Source: Thalassorhabdus alkalitolerans
GTDB lineage: Bacteria; Bacillota; Bacilli; Bacillales; Marinococcaceae
DNA length: 64,000 bases
Assembly: GCF_042656585.1 (NCBI RefSeq)
Contig: NZ_JBHSPG010000023.1
Strand: one strand, 5' to 3'
The notes below the pieces were generated by a model. That model saw nothing but the letters and a program-made list of their open reading frames with translations, was not told where the DNA came from and ran no database searches. Position numbers and translations under genes: made by a program. Shown here piece by piece: positions 34,501-43,440 of the stretch; within the stretch, counting starts at the first letter, position 1; each line of letters begins with the position of its first letter.

Positions 34501-34629
34501 ATGGGAATCATCGTTTGCCAAACTTGTAATCGTACAATTGAGCACTTTGATGGAGAAAAGGTGGCCACTCTCTACGCGGTGAGCAGTGACTGTGAGAAAT
34601 GTGAAACAAAGAAAGTCACAAAAAAATAA
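34501..34629 (+). CDS. GapA-binding peptide SR1P
   Basis: 42-codon gene: MGIIVCQTCNRTIEHFDGEK at the N-terminus matches the SR1P family, with a Cys4-type arrangement (CQTC and CEKC) that could bind zinc. In B. subtilis SR1P binds GapA and promotes RNase J1 activity. Preceded by AAGGAGATGGGTTCA. RNase J1 is encoded in the same window. Confidence 0.88.
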   Translation: MGIIVCQTCNRTIEHFDGEKVATLYAVSSDCEKCETKKVTKK

Positions 34630-34641
34630 CACATATATAAA

Positions 34642-34671
34642 AAGAAGGCTTTTACATAGCCTTCTTTTTTT
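34642..34671 (+). terminator. Terminator of the SR1-like RNA
   Basis: AAGAAGGCT / AGCCTTCTT 9-bp stem, loop TTTACAT, then T-run. Ends a few bases before the convergent speA gene. Confidence 0.9.
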
Positions 34672-34674
34672 AAT

Positions 34675-36150
34675 TTATATGATTGGTTTGTGCTCTTTAA
34701 TAACTTTAATTTTTTGCAGGCTTGGATCCTCGGGTCCTTGGACAGGGAGGCCTGCTTTCATGTTTTTTTCAATGTAGATTAGGTTTTCTTCTGTAATAAT
34801 TTCGCCGGGCAGAAGAATTGGAATCCCAGGCGGATAAACCATAATAAACTCAGCAATAATTCTTCCTGCGGTTTCATAAAAAGGGATCAATTCTGTATCT
34901 GTGTAAAAAGCATCCCTAGGAAGCATGGACAGCGTTGGGATATCAGGGAGAGAAAGAGAAGTTACTTCTGTTTCTTTATGGACTGCTTCCTTTTCAAGGG
35001 ACATACGCTGTATTGCTTTAACGAGCAAAGATGTCTCTTTCTCGCTGTCACCAAAAGACACAATACATAAAATGTTATACAGATCCGAAAGTTCAACCTC
35101 GATATTATAATGAGTACGCAGCCATAATTCTGCTTCGTATCCGGTTATTCCTAGATCATAAACAGAGATTAACAGCTTTGTTGGATCAAATGAATGGACA
35201 GCTTTGCTATTGTTATTGGAAAAATCAGTACAGGAAATCCCTTTAATCTCATTTAACGAGCTGCGGGTTTGATTCGCCAGTCTCATCGTCTTTTCAAGCA
35301 GATCTCTTCCTTGAGTGGCTAAATGCTTTCTTGCTGCATCAAGAGAAGCAAGGAGAAGATAAGATGTTGAGGTAGTTGTCAGCATGCTCATAATGGATTG
35401 CACTCTTTGAGGAGAGACAAGGCCTTTTCTCACGTTAAGGACGGAGCTTTGGGTCATGGAACCTCCCAGTTTATGCACACTCGTTGCCGCCATATCAGCT
35501 CCTGCCTGCATGGCGGATAAAGGGAGGGATTCATGGAAGTGGATATGAACACCGTGAGCTTCATCTACGAGAACAGGAACGTCGTAGGAATGGGCAATCT
35601 CAACAATAGATGCCAAATCTGCTGCTACCCCAAAATAAGTGGGATTAATGACTAAGAGCCCTTTCGCATCGGGATGATGGCTCAGAGCCTTTTCCACTGC
35701 CTCGGTTGTAATTCCATGAGAAATACCTAGCTGATCGTCAAGCTCTGGATGGATAAAAATTGGCACGGCTCCGGAAAAAATGATTGCAGACATAATTGAT
35801 TTATGAACATTTCGAGGAATGATGATTTTATCGCCTGGAGTACACACGGACAAGATCATAGTCATAATGGCGCCGCTTGTCCCTTGTATAGAAAAAAAAG
35901 TGTAATCGGCATCAAAGGCTTCAGCAGCAAGCTGCTGTGCATCATCAATGATCCCATGGGGATGGTGCAGATCATCAAGCGGCTCAATATTAATTAAATC
36001 TAAAGATAAAGCATTTTTCCCTATATAAGAACTGAACTCTTCGTCCATTCCTTTCCCTTTTTTGTGACCCGGGATGTGAAATTGAACGGGTTCTTTTTCG
36101 GCATGGTCTTTCAGTGCAGTAAATAAAGGTGTTTTCCATTGCGAACTCAT
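34675..36150 (-). CDS. speA: Orn/Lys/Arg decarboxylase, probable arginine decarboxylase
   Basis: 491-residue fold-type I PLP decarboxylase. Motifs: FHIPGHKKGKG near the N-terminus, DEAHGVH (PLP-binding Asp) and TSVHKLGGSMTQ with the PLP-lysine. By position beside yktA it matches B. subtilis SpeA, which makes agmatine for polyamine synthesis; lysine decarboxylase activity cannot be excluded. GGGGG precedes the ATG by about 6 nt. No speE/speB nearby. Confidence 0.9.
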   Translation of the reverse strand: MSSQWKTPLFTALKDHAEKEPVQFHIPGHKKGKGMDEEFSSYIGKNALSLDLINIEPLDDLHHPHGIIDDAQQLAAEAFDADYTFFSIQGTSGAIMTMILSVCTPGDKIIIPRNVHKSIMSAIIFSGAVPIFIHPELDDQLGISHGITTEAVEKALSHHPDAKGLLVINPTYFGVAADLASIVEIAHSYDVPVLVDEAHGVHIHFHESLPLSAMQAGADMAATSVHKLGGSMTQSSVLNVRKGLVSPQRVQSIMSMLTTTSTSYLLLASLDAARKHLATQGRDLLEKTMRLANQTRSSLNEIKGISCTDFSNNNSKAVHSFDPTKLLISVYDLGITGYEAELWLRTHYNIEVELSDLYNILCIVSFGDSEKETSLLVKAIQRMSLEKEAVHKETEVTSLSLPDIPTLSMLPRDAFYTDTELIPFYETAGRIIAEFIMVYPPGIPILLPGEIITEENLIYIEKNMKAGLPVQGPEDPSLQKIKVIKEHKPII

Positions 36151-36326
36151 CGTTAACCCCCTGAAAATAGTAGAAACATGACTTAAAACAATGAGATTAT
36201 ATCAAAAAACGTCAGGTATTGAAAATTAAAAAAGGATATAAGAAGGTATGAATCGAAAAAAGACATATTGTATGCTCTAGACTCAACAAAAACAACGGAA
36301 CTTGAGGGAGAAAGGAGTAAGATAAA

Positions 36327-37289
36327 ATGGAATGGAAAACAAGAGTGTCTGAACTTCTTAATATTAAGTATCCTATTGTACAAGGAGGACTGGCTTACTT
36401 AGCTTATTCTGATCTAGCGGCAGCAGTGTCAAATGCGGGAGGACTGGGACAAATTACGGCAATGTCTCTTTCATCTCCCAAGGAACTTCGAGAGGAGATC
36501 AAGAAAGTACGAGAAAAAACGGACGGTTCTTTTGGTGTCAACTTTGCCATTGGCCAGCATGGCCGCCCATTTGAACATATGCTTGAAGCCGCCGTTGAGG
36601 AGGGAGTAGAGACTATTACAATGACAGGGGGAAACCCGGCTCCTATTTTTTCTTTCCTGGAAGGTGTGAAGGTAAACAAACTGGTGCTTGTGGCAGCCAG
36701 AAGACAGGCGGAAAAAGCAGAAGAACTTGGTGCAGATGCCGTTATGGTTGTAGGGCAGGAAGGAGGGGGCCACTTAGGAAAGCACGATACAGGAACGATG
36801 GTACTTATTCCTCAAGTCGTTGACAGTGTGTCCATTCCAGTTATTGCTTCAGGTGGCATTGGCGATGGCAGGGGATTAATGGCCTCTTTAGCGCTTGGAG
36901 CGGAAGGCATTGAAATGGGGACCAGGTTTATAGCTACGAAAGAATGTGTTCATGCCCACCCAGCCTATAAACAAGCCTTGATGACCGGAACGGAAAGTGA
37001 TACCGTGGTGATTAAGCGCTCAATAGGTGCGCCAGCCCGGGCATTAAAAAGCGTATGGACGGATAAAATACTAGAAACCGAAAAGGTATCGCCTTCCTAT
37101 GAAGCCTTAAAAGATCTTATAAGCGGAGAAGCAAATAAGCATTTTATTTATGAGGGTAAGGAAAAAGAAGGCTTTGGCTGGGCAGGCCAGGTTATGGGAA
37201 GAATAAATGACTGTCCCAGTGTAAAGGAGCTCTTTGACCGCATCATAAATGAAGCATCCGATATAAGGCTGAAATGGGGGAAGGACTAA
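36327..37289 (+). CDS. Nitronate monooxygenase / 2-nitropropane dioxygenase-like flavoprotein
   Basis: 320-residue TIM-barrel FMN protein of the NMO/FabK family. IKYPIVQGGLAYLA at the start, GGNPAPI, GQEGGGHLG and ASGGIGDGRGLMASLALGAEGIEMGTRF bind FMN. Members oxidise alkyl nitronates or act as enoyl-ACP reductase; length and sequence favour NMO. GGAGAAAGGAG precedes the ATG. yktA follows 15 nt later, so both are probably co-transcribed. Confidence 0.88.
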   Translation: MEWKTRVSELLNIKYPIVQGGLAYLAYSDLAAAVSNAGGLGQITAMSLSSPKELREEIKKVREKTDGSFGVNFAIGQHGRPFEHMLEAAVEEGVETITMTGGNPAPIFSFLEGVKVNKLVLVAARRQAEKAEELGADAVMVVGQEGGGHLGKHDTGTMVLIPQVVDSVSIPVIASGGIGDGRGLMASLALGAEGIEMGTRFIATKECVHAHPAYKQALMTGTESDTVVIKRSIGAPARALKSVWTDKILETEKVSPSYEALKDLISGEANKHFIYEGKEKEGFGWAGQVMGRINDCPSVKELFDRIINEASDIRLKWGKD

Positions 37290-37304
37290 GGAGGTTTTTT
37301 GGAT

Positions 37305-37583
37305 ATGGAAACAAACATCCCCATGCCGGTCTCAATGGACTGGTCAAAGGAAGAGGTAGCTGATGTAGTTAATTTTTTTCATATTATTGAAAAAGCTCAC
37401 TTCAATGCCGTTTACAGAGAAGATATTTTAGCGTTATACAATCGATTTAAAGAGATTGTGCCTTCTAAAAGTGAGGAAAAACAGCTTTTTCGTCAATTTG
37501 ACCAGGAGGCAGGAGTTTCCTGCTGGAAAGCGGTTCAGACTGCGAGAAAGACTGAGCCAGGTACGAAAGTGAAAGTGAGGTAA
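37305..37583 (+). CDS. yktA: UPF0223 family protein YktA
   Basis: 92 residues, small acidic protein with the UPF0223 core DWSKEEVADVVNFFHIIEKA and a C-terminal AGVSCWKAVQTAR. ATG 37305 is 10 nt from AAGGAGG; TTG 37299 is only 4 nt away. Function unknown. Conserved position beside yktB and speA. Confidence 0.9.
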   Translation: METNIPMPVSMDWSKEEVADVVNFFHIIEKAHFNAVYREDILALYNRFKEIVPSKSEEKQLFRQFDQEAGVSCWKAVQTARKTEPGTKVKVR

Positions 37584-37588
37584 GAAAA

Positions 37589-37619
37589 AGGCAAGGGATC
37601 GTACTTCTCCCTTGCCTTA
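37589..37619 (+). terminator. Bidirectional terminator between yktA and yktB
   Basis: AAGGCAAGGG / CCCTTGCCTT 10-bp stem between convergent genes; A-run on the left gives T-run for yktB. Confidence 0.85.
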
Positions 37620-37625
37620 GGTTTG

Positions 37626-38267
37626 TCAGATATTTGCATGTACTTCCTTAGCGGTTCTGTAAAGAGGCAGAACGGTTTCGAATGTCTCCTCGATCACTTG
37701 TGTGAGTTTTTCCCCGTCCTGCACTCTTTCATCATCCCGATTTAAATGAATACCACACAAAAGCTCAGATTTTTTTACACTTTTCAGCCTGTCAATCATG
37801 GTTAGCCTGTCTTGGGCGGAAAGATTTTTTTGAAGTTCCGCGTCTGGTTTTGTATGATCCATTGACCACACATAATGGTCTGGAATATTATGTAGTATCT
37901 CTTCCTTTTGAAACAACTGGTCTGCCAAAGCACCTTTAATTGGAGATTCATAAATTACAGAGAACCACACAAAAAGATGACTTTCAAATAACCCTATTTG
38001 AAAATGAGGAAGCTTTTTATAGCCTCTTTTATTATCAGCAAAAGCAACCCATGTGTCATCAGGAGGATTAACTTTTCTTCTGGCGTGCTTTGCCACATGG
38101 TAGAACATTTCGTCGCCAGTCATTGAAGAAATAGCCGGAGCAAAATATTCTCCTGCAGCTTCAAGTTTAGGGCGCACCGTGCTTTTGATTGCTTCCATTC
38201 TTTCATCCAGCCCGTCAATGGTAAAAACATCGAAGTCTTTTTTTGTAAAGCCTTGAATAGTCATCAT
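37626..38267 (-). CDS. yktB: UPF0637 (DUF1054) family protein YktB
   Basis: 213 residues. FTKKDFDVFTIDGLDERM, HVAKHARRKVNPPDDTWVAF and KLPHFQIGLFESHLFVWFSV are typical of YktB/UPF0637. No catalytic motif recognised. AAGGAGG lies 6 nt before the ATG. Convergent with yktA as in B. subtilis. Confidence 0.92.
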   Translation of the reverse strand: MMTIQGFTKKDFDVFTIDGLDERMEAIKSTVRPKLEAAGEYFAPAISSMTGDEMFYHVAKHARRKVNPPDDTWVAFADNKRGYKKLPHFQIGLFESHLFVWFSVIYESPIKGALADQLFQKEEILHNIPDHYVWSMDHTKPDAELQKNLSAQDRLTMIDRLKSVKKSELLCGIHLNRDDERVQDGEKLTQVIEETFETVLPLYRTAKEVHANI

Positions 38268-38537
38268 TCAAAACCTCCTTACAAGTATTCTATTCTTTTT
38301 TATAATAGCTTTTTAGCAGCAGCTAAAGCAAATAAATAGGGACAGGAGTCGAAATGAAGGAGCTGGAGTCCGCTTCTAAAAGGAAAGAGAGAAAATATTT
38401 ATTGAGAGATTCGTTTGAATTTTTCGAAAAGTATGATACAATGATAACAATAAATATTTCAGAATATTTAGTTAAATGAATCAGTAATATAATTTTTTCA
38501 GTTTTCTAGAGATTATATTACGAAAAAAGGGGTGTGG

Positions 38538-38732
38538 ATGACCATGGAACAAGTGATTCAAACATTCAAAAGAACTGATGCTGAAGAACGTATTCCTGTT
38601 CTGCGTCTAGAAATTGATTATGAACTCGCAACTTTACATGATGCCATGCTCGAAGAAGATCTTGACGCGATGAAAGAGTGCAAGAACCGGCTTGAGATTC
38701 TTCGCAAAGAACTAATCAGACTAGAAGTGTGA
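38538..38732 (+). CDS. Small conserved protein (YkzI-like position)
   Basis: 64-residue helical, acidic protein (MTMEQVIQTFKRTDAEERIPVL, then ELATLHDAMLEEDLDAMKEC), probably a helical hairpin. AAGGGG lies 5 nt before ATG 38538. Placed between yktB and the inositol phosphatase, where B. subtilis has ykzI; identity is inferred from position only. Confidence 0.7.
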   Translation: MTMEQVIQTFKRTDAEERIPVLRLEIDYELATLHDAMLEEDLDAMKECKNRLEILRKELIRLEV

Positions 38733-38751
38733 AAATAGAATTAAAGGATAC

Positions 38752-38779
38752 AAAGCGGGCAGAGAGCCTGCTTTTTTTT
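38752..38779 (+). terminator. Intrinsic terminator of the YkzI-like gene
   Basis: AAAGCGGGC / GCCTGCTTT stem with one G-U pair, then a T-run. Confidence 0.85.
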
Positions 38780-38886
38780 GGTTTAAAGGTTTCTGACAGG
38801 ACAAAAAAGCCTTTCTCTATTACGTTACATAAATTTATGGCATAATAAGGAACAATACATACTAGAAAGAGAATAGAGGGGAGACC

Positions 38887-39684
38887 ATGAAATCTATGGA
38901 GTGGAATAAGGTAAAAATAGAAGCTGAAATGTGGATTAAAGAAAGCGGAGACATATTAAGGAGCTCTTTAAACAACCCTCTTGATGTACAGGCTAAATCC
39001 AACCCCAATGATTTAGTCACACAGATGGACCATGAAATTGAACAGTTTTTGACTGATAAAATAAAAAATCATTACCCTGCTCACCTTGTTCTTGGGGAAG
39101 AGGGAAGAGGTGATGAGCTAACGTCCACGGAAGGAATAATATGGATTATTGATCCGATTGACGGAACAACAAATTTTGTCCACCAAAAGTATAATTTTTC
39201 AATTTCCCTGGGGATTTTTGAAAATGGACAGGAACGTGTTGGCATTATTTATAATGTGATGGATGATGAATGCTTCACTGCTGTAAACGGTGAGGGAGCT
39301 TATCTGAATGATTCCCCTCTTCAATCGTTAACAAAAGGCAACATAAATGAATCGATTGTGGGCTTAAACGCAAGGTGGCTGTTAAAGGAAACGAGCGTTG
39401 AAGATGGATCCCTTCACAGGTTGGTAAAAGATGTACGGGGAATTCGTTCGTACGGATCTGCGGCGATAGAACTCGCTTATGTGGCAGCCGGCAGGCTTGA
39501 TGCCTATGTCAGTTTCCGTTTATCTCCTTGGGATTATGCAGGGGGAGCAGTCATATTAAAAGAAGTGGGAGCGCTGCTTACTTCCTTCGACGGAGAAGAG
39601 CTTCCTCTTTTAGGTACAAGTTCACTCATTGCTGCGCGCCCTGGTATACATGAAGACCTGATTTCCTATGTGTCGGCACAATAA
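38887..39684 (+). CDS. yktC: Inositol monophosphatase family protein
   Basis: 265 residues. GEEGRG, WIIDPIDGTTNFVH and SPWDYAGG are the three metal and substrate motifs of the Mg-dependent, Li-sensitive phosphatase family (SuhB/YktC). It dephosphorylates inositol phosphates and possibly NADP or fructose-1,6-bisphosphate. GAGGGGAG precedes the ATG. Confidence 0.94.
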   Translation: MKSMEWNKVKIEAEMWIKESGDILRSSLNNPLDVQAKSNPNDLVTQMDHEIEQFLTDKIKNHYPAHLVLGEEGRGDELTSTEGIIWIIDPIDGTTNFVHQKYNFSISLGIFENGQERVGIIYNVMDDECFTAVNGEGAYLNDSPLQSLTKGNINESIVGLNARWLLKETSVEDGSLHRLVKDVRGIRSYGSAAIELAYVAAGRLDAYVSFRLSPWDYAGGAVILKEVGALLTSFDGEELPLLGTSSLIAARPGIHEDLISYVSAQ

Positions 39685-39687
39685 TAT

Positions 39688-39724
39688 AAAAAGTGGAGAG
39701 CCTCACGGCTACTCCACTTTTTTT
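39688..39724 (+). terminator. Bidirectional terminator between yktC and ylaF
   Basis: AAAAAGTGGAG / CTCCACTTTTT stem with a 13-nt loop; it overlaps the end of ylaF. Confidence 0.88.
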
Positions 39725-39921
39725 GCAGCTTCTTCTTCCATAGAGTTATCGTCTTCCAAGCTGTTTCTGACCACACGAGCGTATTTAAAAGAAAAATAAA
39801 GACCGACAAAGGAAACAAGAGCAATAAGAAAACTTCTTTCTGCAACTGCTACTCCAAAACCCATAATGGCTATAGTAGCAAGAACAGCTAAGGATAAGAA
39901 AATCCATTTTGACTTTGTCAT
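39709..39921 (-). CDS. ylaF: YlaF-family small membrane protein
   Basis: 70 residues with two hydrophobic helices (WIFLSLAVLATIAIMGFGVAVAE and LIALVSFVGLYFSF) and an acidic tail. GFGVAVAERS is typical of YlaF of Bacillaceae. ATG 39921 follows AGCAGGTG; a longer frame to 40017 lacks a site. Function unknown. Placed before typA, as in B. subtilis. Confidence 0.8.
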   Translation of the reverse strand: MTKSKWIFLSLAVLATIAIMGFGVAVAERSFLIALVSFVGLYFSFKYARVVRNSLEDDNSMEEEAAKKVE

Positions 39922-40273
39922 TTTTTCACCTGCTTGAATTTTTTTATTCATTAATTCAAAGGTCTGGTAAAAAAGGTGCCCGGCCAATGGGGAGTAAAAT
40001 ATGTACCCGGGTTGCATAACAGTCAGACCATAGAAGAATGTTTATGTGTTTAGTGTAACGTGTTTTGAAAGAAAATAAAAGCGGTGTGAAGAAATAAGAG
40101 GTCATGCATGTACCGGGGAGAGGGAGGTCCTGTGCCGGCTTTTTGGGTGAATCTTATTAAAGGCCCGGCAGCAGATAAGGAAAAACATTCATCATTTGCT
40201 GAATACATTTCCACCGTGTGCTATAATGATACAGTTGAGGAATTTTGTACGAATGAGGAGCGATTAATAACTA
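39922..40273 (+). promoter_or_regulatory. typA upstream region with extended -10 promoter
   Basis: 352 bases without a supported gene. TGCTATAAT (40219-40227) is an extended -10 with a perfect TATAAT; a poor TTGCTG lies 19 nt upstream of it. It gives a leader of about 40 nt before typA. The 79-codon frame at 40108 overlaps typA out of frame and is not called. Confidence 0.6.
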
Positions 40274-42115
40274 ATGGATGTACGAACAGATTTACGCAAT
40301 ATAGCGATTATTGCCCATGTAGACCATGGGAAAACTACACTTGTTGATGAATTGTTGAAACAGTCCGGCACGTTCAGAGAAAATGAGCAGGTAGACGAAC
40401 GGGCCATGGACAACAATGATATAGAAAGAGAACGGGGTATTACAATTCTGGCAAAAAATACAGCAGTCCGGTACCAGGATACAAGAATCAATATTATGGA
40501 TACACCTGGACACGCTGATTTTGGCGGGGAAGTAGAACGCATATTAAAAATGGTTGATGGCGTTCTCCTTGTTGTTGATGCTTATGAGGGCTGTATGCCT
40601 CAGACACGTTTTGTATTGAAAAAAGCTCTGGAGCAAAAGCTGACTCCACTGGTAGTTCTAAACAAAATCGACAGAGATGCAGCTCGACCAGAAGAAGTAG
40701 TAGATGAAGTACTGGACTTATTTATTGAGCTTGGTGCGGATGAAGAGCAGCTTGATTTTCCAGTAGTATATGCCTCTGCGATAAACGGAACAGCGAGTGC
40801 TGACCCGGCAAAGCAGGATGATGATATGACGGTTTTGTTTGAGACCATTGTCGAAAACGTTCCTGCTCCAGAAGATAACAGCAGTGAGCCGTTTCAGTTC
40901 CAGGTCACGATGCTTGATTATAATGACTACCTTGGAAGAATCGGGGTAGGAAGGGTTTTTCGCGGAACAATCAAAACAGGAGATCAGGCAACACTTATTA
41001 AGCGTGACGGCAGCACGAAAAATTTCCGTGTCACCAAGCTGTTTGGCTTTATGGGTCTAAAGCGTATGGAAATTGATGAAGCAAAAGCTGGAGACTTAAT
41101 TGCAATTGCAGGTGTGGAAGATATTAATGTTGGTGAAACAATTACACCTGTAGAGCACCAGGAACCATTAGAGCCGGTGAGAATTGACGAGCCGACCCTG
41201 CAAATGACCTTCCTTGTAAACAACAGCCCATTTGCCGGGCGTGAGGGTAGCTATGTAACAAGCCGAAAGCTTGAGGAGAGATTAAAAACTCAGCTTGAAA
41301 CTGATGTCAGCCTTCGTGTGGAAAATACAGAATCACCTGAAGTCTGGAAAGTTTCCGGGAGAGGTGAGCTGCACTTATCCATCCTTATTGAAAATATGAG
41401 ACGGGAAGGCTATGAGCTGCAAGTATCAAAGCCTGAAGTAATTATCAAAGAAGTGGATGGAGTACTTTGTGAACCTGTAGAAAGAGCTCAAGTTGATGTT
41501 CCTGAAGATTATACCGGAGCAGTCATGGAGTCATTAGGTGAGCGTAAAGGTGAAATGATTGATATGGTCAACAAAGGTGATGGACAAGTACGCATGGACT
41601 TTATTATTCCATCTCGTGGATTGATTGGCTACACTACTGAGTTTATGGCACAGACAAAAGGATATGGAATACTAAATCATGCCTTCGATGGTTATCAGCC
41701 GGTTGCCCAGGGGCAAGTCGGAGGACGGCGCCAGGGCGTTCTTGTTTCTATGGAAACAGGAAAAGCTACTCCGTATGGCATGCTCCAAGTAGAAGACCGT
41801 GGAACTCTGTTTTTAGAGCCCGGAACAGAAATCTACGAAGGCATGATTGTAGGGGAGCATAACCGGGATAATGATTTAACGGTAAACATTACGAAATTAA
41901 AGCAGCAGACCAACATTCGTTCTGCTACTAAAGAAAGCACCGTTACAATGAAGCGCCCAAGAATTCTGACATTAGAAGAAGCTCTTGAATATTTAAATGA
42001 AGATGAGTATTGTGAGGTTACACCAGAATCCATCCGTCTTCGTAAAAAAATATTAGATAAAAGCATGAGAGAACGTGAAGAAAAAAGAAAAAAGCTTGCA
42101 AAGAAAAATTCTTAA
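40274..42115 (+). CDS. typA: Ribosome-associated GTPase TypA/BipA
   Basis: 613-residue translational GTPase. G1 AHVDHGKTTL, switch region ERERGITI, G3 DTPGHADFGGE, G4 NKID, then domain II, two EF-G-like domains and the BipA-specific C-terminal domain (RGLIGYTTEFM, GGRRQGVLVS). It supports 50S assembly and growth under cold or stress. GAGGAG lies a long 13 nt before the ATG, which is the only start with family similarity (MDVRTDLRNIAIIAHVDHGK). Confidence 0.97.
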   Translation: MDVRTDLRNIAIIAHVDHGKTTLVDELLKQSGTFRENEQVDERAMDNNDIERERGITILAKNTAVRYQDTRINIMDTPGHADFGGEVERILKMVDGVLLVVDAYEGCMPQTRFVLKKALEQKLTPLVVLNKIDRDAARPEEVVDEVLDLFIELGADEEQLDFPVVYASAINGTASADPAKQDDDMTVLFETIVENVPAPEDNSSEPFQFQVTMLDYNDYLGRIGVGRVFRGTIKTGDQATLIKRDGSTKNFRVTKLFGFMGLKRMEIDEAKAGDLIAIAGVEDINVGETITPVEHQEPLEPVRIDEPTLQMTFLVNNSPFAGREGSYVTSRKLEERLKTQLETDVSLRVENTESPEVWKVSGRGELHLSILIENMRREGYELQVSKPEVIIKEVDGVLCEPVERAQVDVPEDYTGAVMESLGERKGEMIDMVNKGDGQVRMDFIIPSRGLIGYTTEFMAQTKGYGILNHAFDGYQPVAQGQVGGRRQGVLVSMETGKATPYGMLQVEDRGTLFLEPGTEIYEGMIVGEHNRDNDLTVNITKLKQQTNIRSATKESTVTMKRPRILTLEEALEYLNEDEYCEVTPESIRLRKKILDKSMREREEKRKKLAKKNS

Positions 42116-42163
42116 CCTAAGAATGTTTGCAGCCGTATTGTGTCGCTGTGAGGTGAATGGAAG

Positions 42164-42493
42164 ATGAATGAAGAGGTTAATGTGACCAGAGATGACCTCT
42201 CTTGGTTTGCCGGGTTATTACAAGTGCACGAAAATCCTGTGTTTGGTTTCTGGGCCTTATATGCAGCAGTAGTGATTACTTGTATCCTTGTGTTTAATTT
42301 GGGATTTGCACGCAAACTTCCTATCCTGAAAAATGTGATTGTTTATGCTGCTTTATTAGCAGGTGCCTTACCTTTAACGATCTTTGCAATTGGTATGCCG
42401 ATTGTAGAGTCACTCTTAATTGCAGCAGCTGTTTTGGGAACATATAAGATCAGGCTTCGAGCCCACAAGAAAGAACAAGAAACTGAAGGATAA
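42164..42493 (+). CDS. ylaH: YlaH-like membrane protein
   Basis: 109 residues, three hydrophobic helices (LYAAVVITCILVFNLGFA, VIVYAALLAGALPLTIFAIGM, SLLIAAAVLGTY), the YlaH family. GAGGTGAATGGAAG precedes the ATG. It lies 48 nt after typA, as in B. subtilis, probably in the same operon. Function unknown. Confidence 0.88.
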   Translation: MNEEVNVTRDDLSWFAGLLQVHENPVFGFWALYAAVVITCILVFNLGFARKLPILKNVIVYAALLAGALPLTIFAIGMPIVESLLIAAAVLGTYKIRLRAHKKEQETEG

Positions 42494-42501
42494 GACTAGA
42501 G

Positions 42502-42546
42502 AAACTGTCTTCTTGTAACGTATACGTTGCAGAAGACAGTTTTTTG
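42502..42546 (+). terminator. Intrinsic terminator of typA-ylaH
   Basis: AACTGTCTTCT / AGAAGACAGTT outer stem with an inner AACG / CGTT, then TTTTT. Confidence 0.9.
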
Positions 42547-42849
42547 TTTTTCTGCAGCCAGCTTCCACCGGCCAGAACAAATGATGGGGGAGTAAATGCA
42601 ATAAATTTAGCGATGGCGTAGGTTTTCTGGTGGGCGGACCCTTGACTGAGTTTTGAAGCATTTTCAATGAAGTCTTTTTTAATTTAAGAAGAAAACAGGT
42701 TTGTCAACTCATAAGATGGGAATGGAATTTTAGTGTCAACTTATCGACCAGAAAAAAGGTAAAACAAGGCATAATGATGTAAGGAATAGTTTAGCAGAAA
42801 AAAGGGTAATTAATAAGTACGTTGGTTAAAGAGTGCGAGGTGTTTTCCG
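42547..42849. other. Intergenic, nothing recognised
   Basis: 303 bases between the ylaH terminator and the next gene. No coding frame or RNA structure is supported beyond the presumed promoter of the downstream gene. Confidence 0.3.
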
Positions 42850-43365
42850 ATGCATAATCAAATAAAGCCCATGCTTGCGGAAATTAAGACGTTTTCCGAG
42901 CTCAAAGAAAATGGATTCAGCTGTTTAACCCATTTTGATAAAGAGGACAATAAAGCTCACGAAGGATCTTGCTGCTGGATATGGACTAACGGTTCACTGC
43001 GCATTATTGTTGAAGATAAAAAGGATGGCAGATGTGAAATTGTCGGAGAGTTTACCGAAAATACCTTACAGAGAATGATTAAGTCACAGTGGGTGGAAGC
43101 AGATAGACACAGAAAAACAGATGAGAAGGAAATTACCGAAGAAAACAAGGGTTGTGAAAAAAAAGAAGTAACCTTTTTCCTGGGAGGCTCTTATAACCTT
43201 AGTGTCGAAGTAGAGGTTACCCCTTTTGATGATGAAAAGGTGGCAATAGATTTAGCAAAAGTAATGCTCGCTTCAGATCTCGGTATTTCTATAGATCTTA
43301 TTTGTGAAGCTTTAAATATTAGCTCTTATGATCAAAAATGGGTAAAGGTCAAAACGATAGCGTAA
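42850..43365 (+). CDS. Protein of unknown function
   Basis: 171-residue soluble protein, not recognised. N-terminal helix, then alternating strands (SCCWIWTNGSLRIIVEDKKDGRCEIVGEF), a very charged middle (about 83-105, RHRKTDEKEITEENKGCEKKE) and a second alpha/beta part (EVTFFLGGSYNLSVEVEVTPFDDEKVAIDLAKVML). Six Cys. GAGGTG lies 8 nt before the ATG. The two halves both read like small alpha/beta modules joined by a linker. Confidence 0.65.
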   Translation: MHNQIKPMLAEIKTFSELKENGFSCLTHFDKEDNKAHEGSCCWIWTNGSLRIIVEDKKDGRCEIVGEFTENTLQRMIKSQWVEADRHRKTDEKEITEENKGCEKKEVTFFLGGSYNLSVEVEVTPFDDEKVAIDLAKVMLASDLGISIDLICEALNISSYDQKWVKVKTIA

Positions 43366-43384
43366 GCACGGCCGACAGAAAGCA

Positions 43385-43414
43385 AAAAAGGGACGGCGTA
43401 ACAGCCGCCCTTTT
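43385..43414 (+). terminator. Intrinsic terminator
   Basis: AAAAGGGACGGCG / CCGCCCTTTT stem with a short loop. Confidence 0.8.
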
Positions 43415-43440
43415 CATTATGCAGTAAAGGTGTGTGGAGT

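Larger units (their letters stand above)
34462..34671 (+). ncRNA. SR1-like dual-function RNA
   Basis: A transcript of about 210 nt is bounded by the promoter above and the terminator at 34642-34671, close to the 205-nt SR1 of B. subtilis. It encodes SR1P. SR1 also base-pairs with ahrC mRNA in B. subtilis; that part could not be tested here. The 5' end is estimated from the -10 position. Confidence 0.6.
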
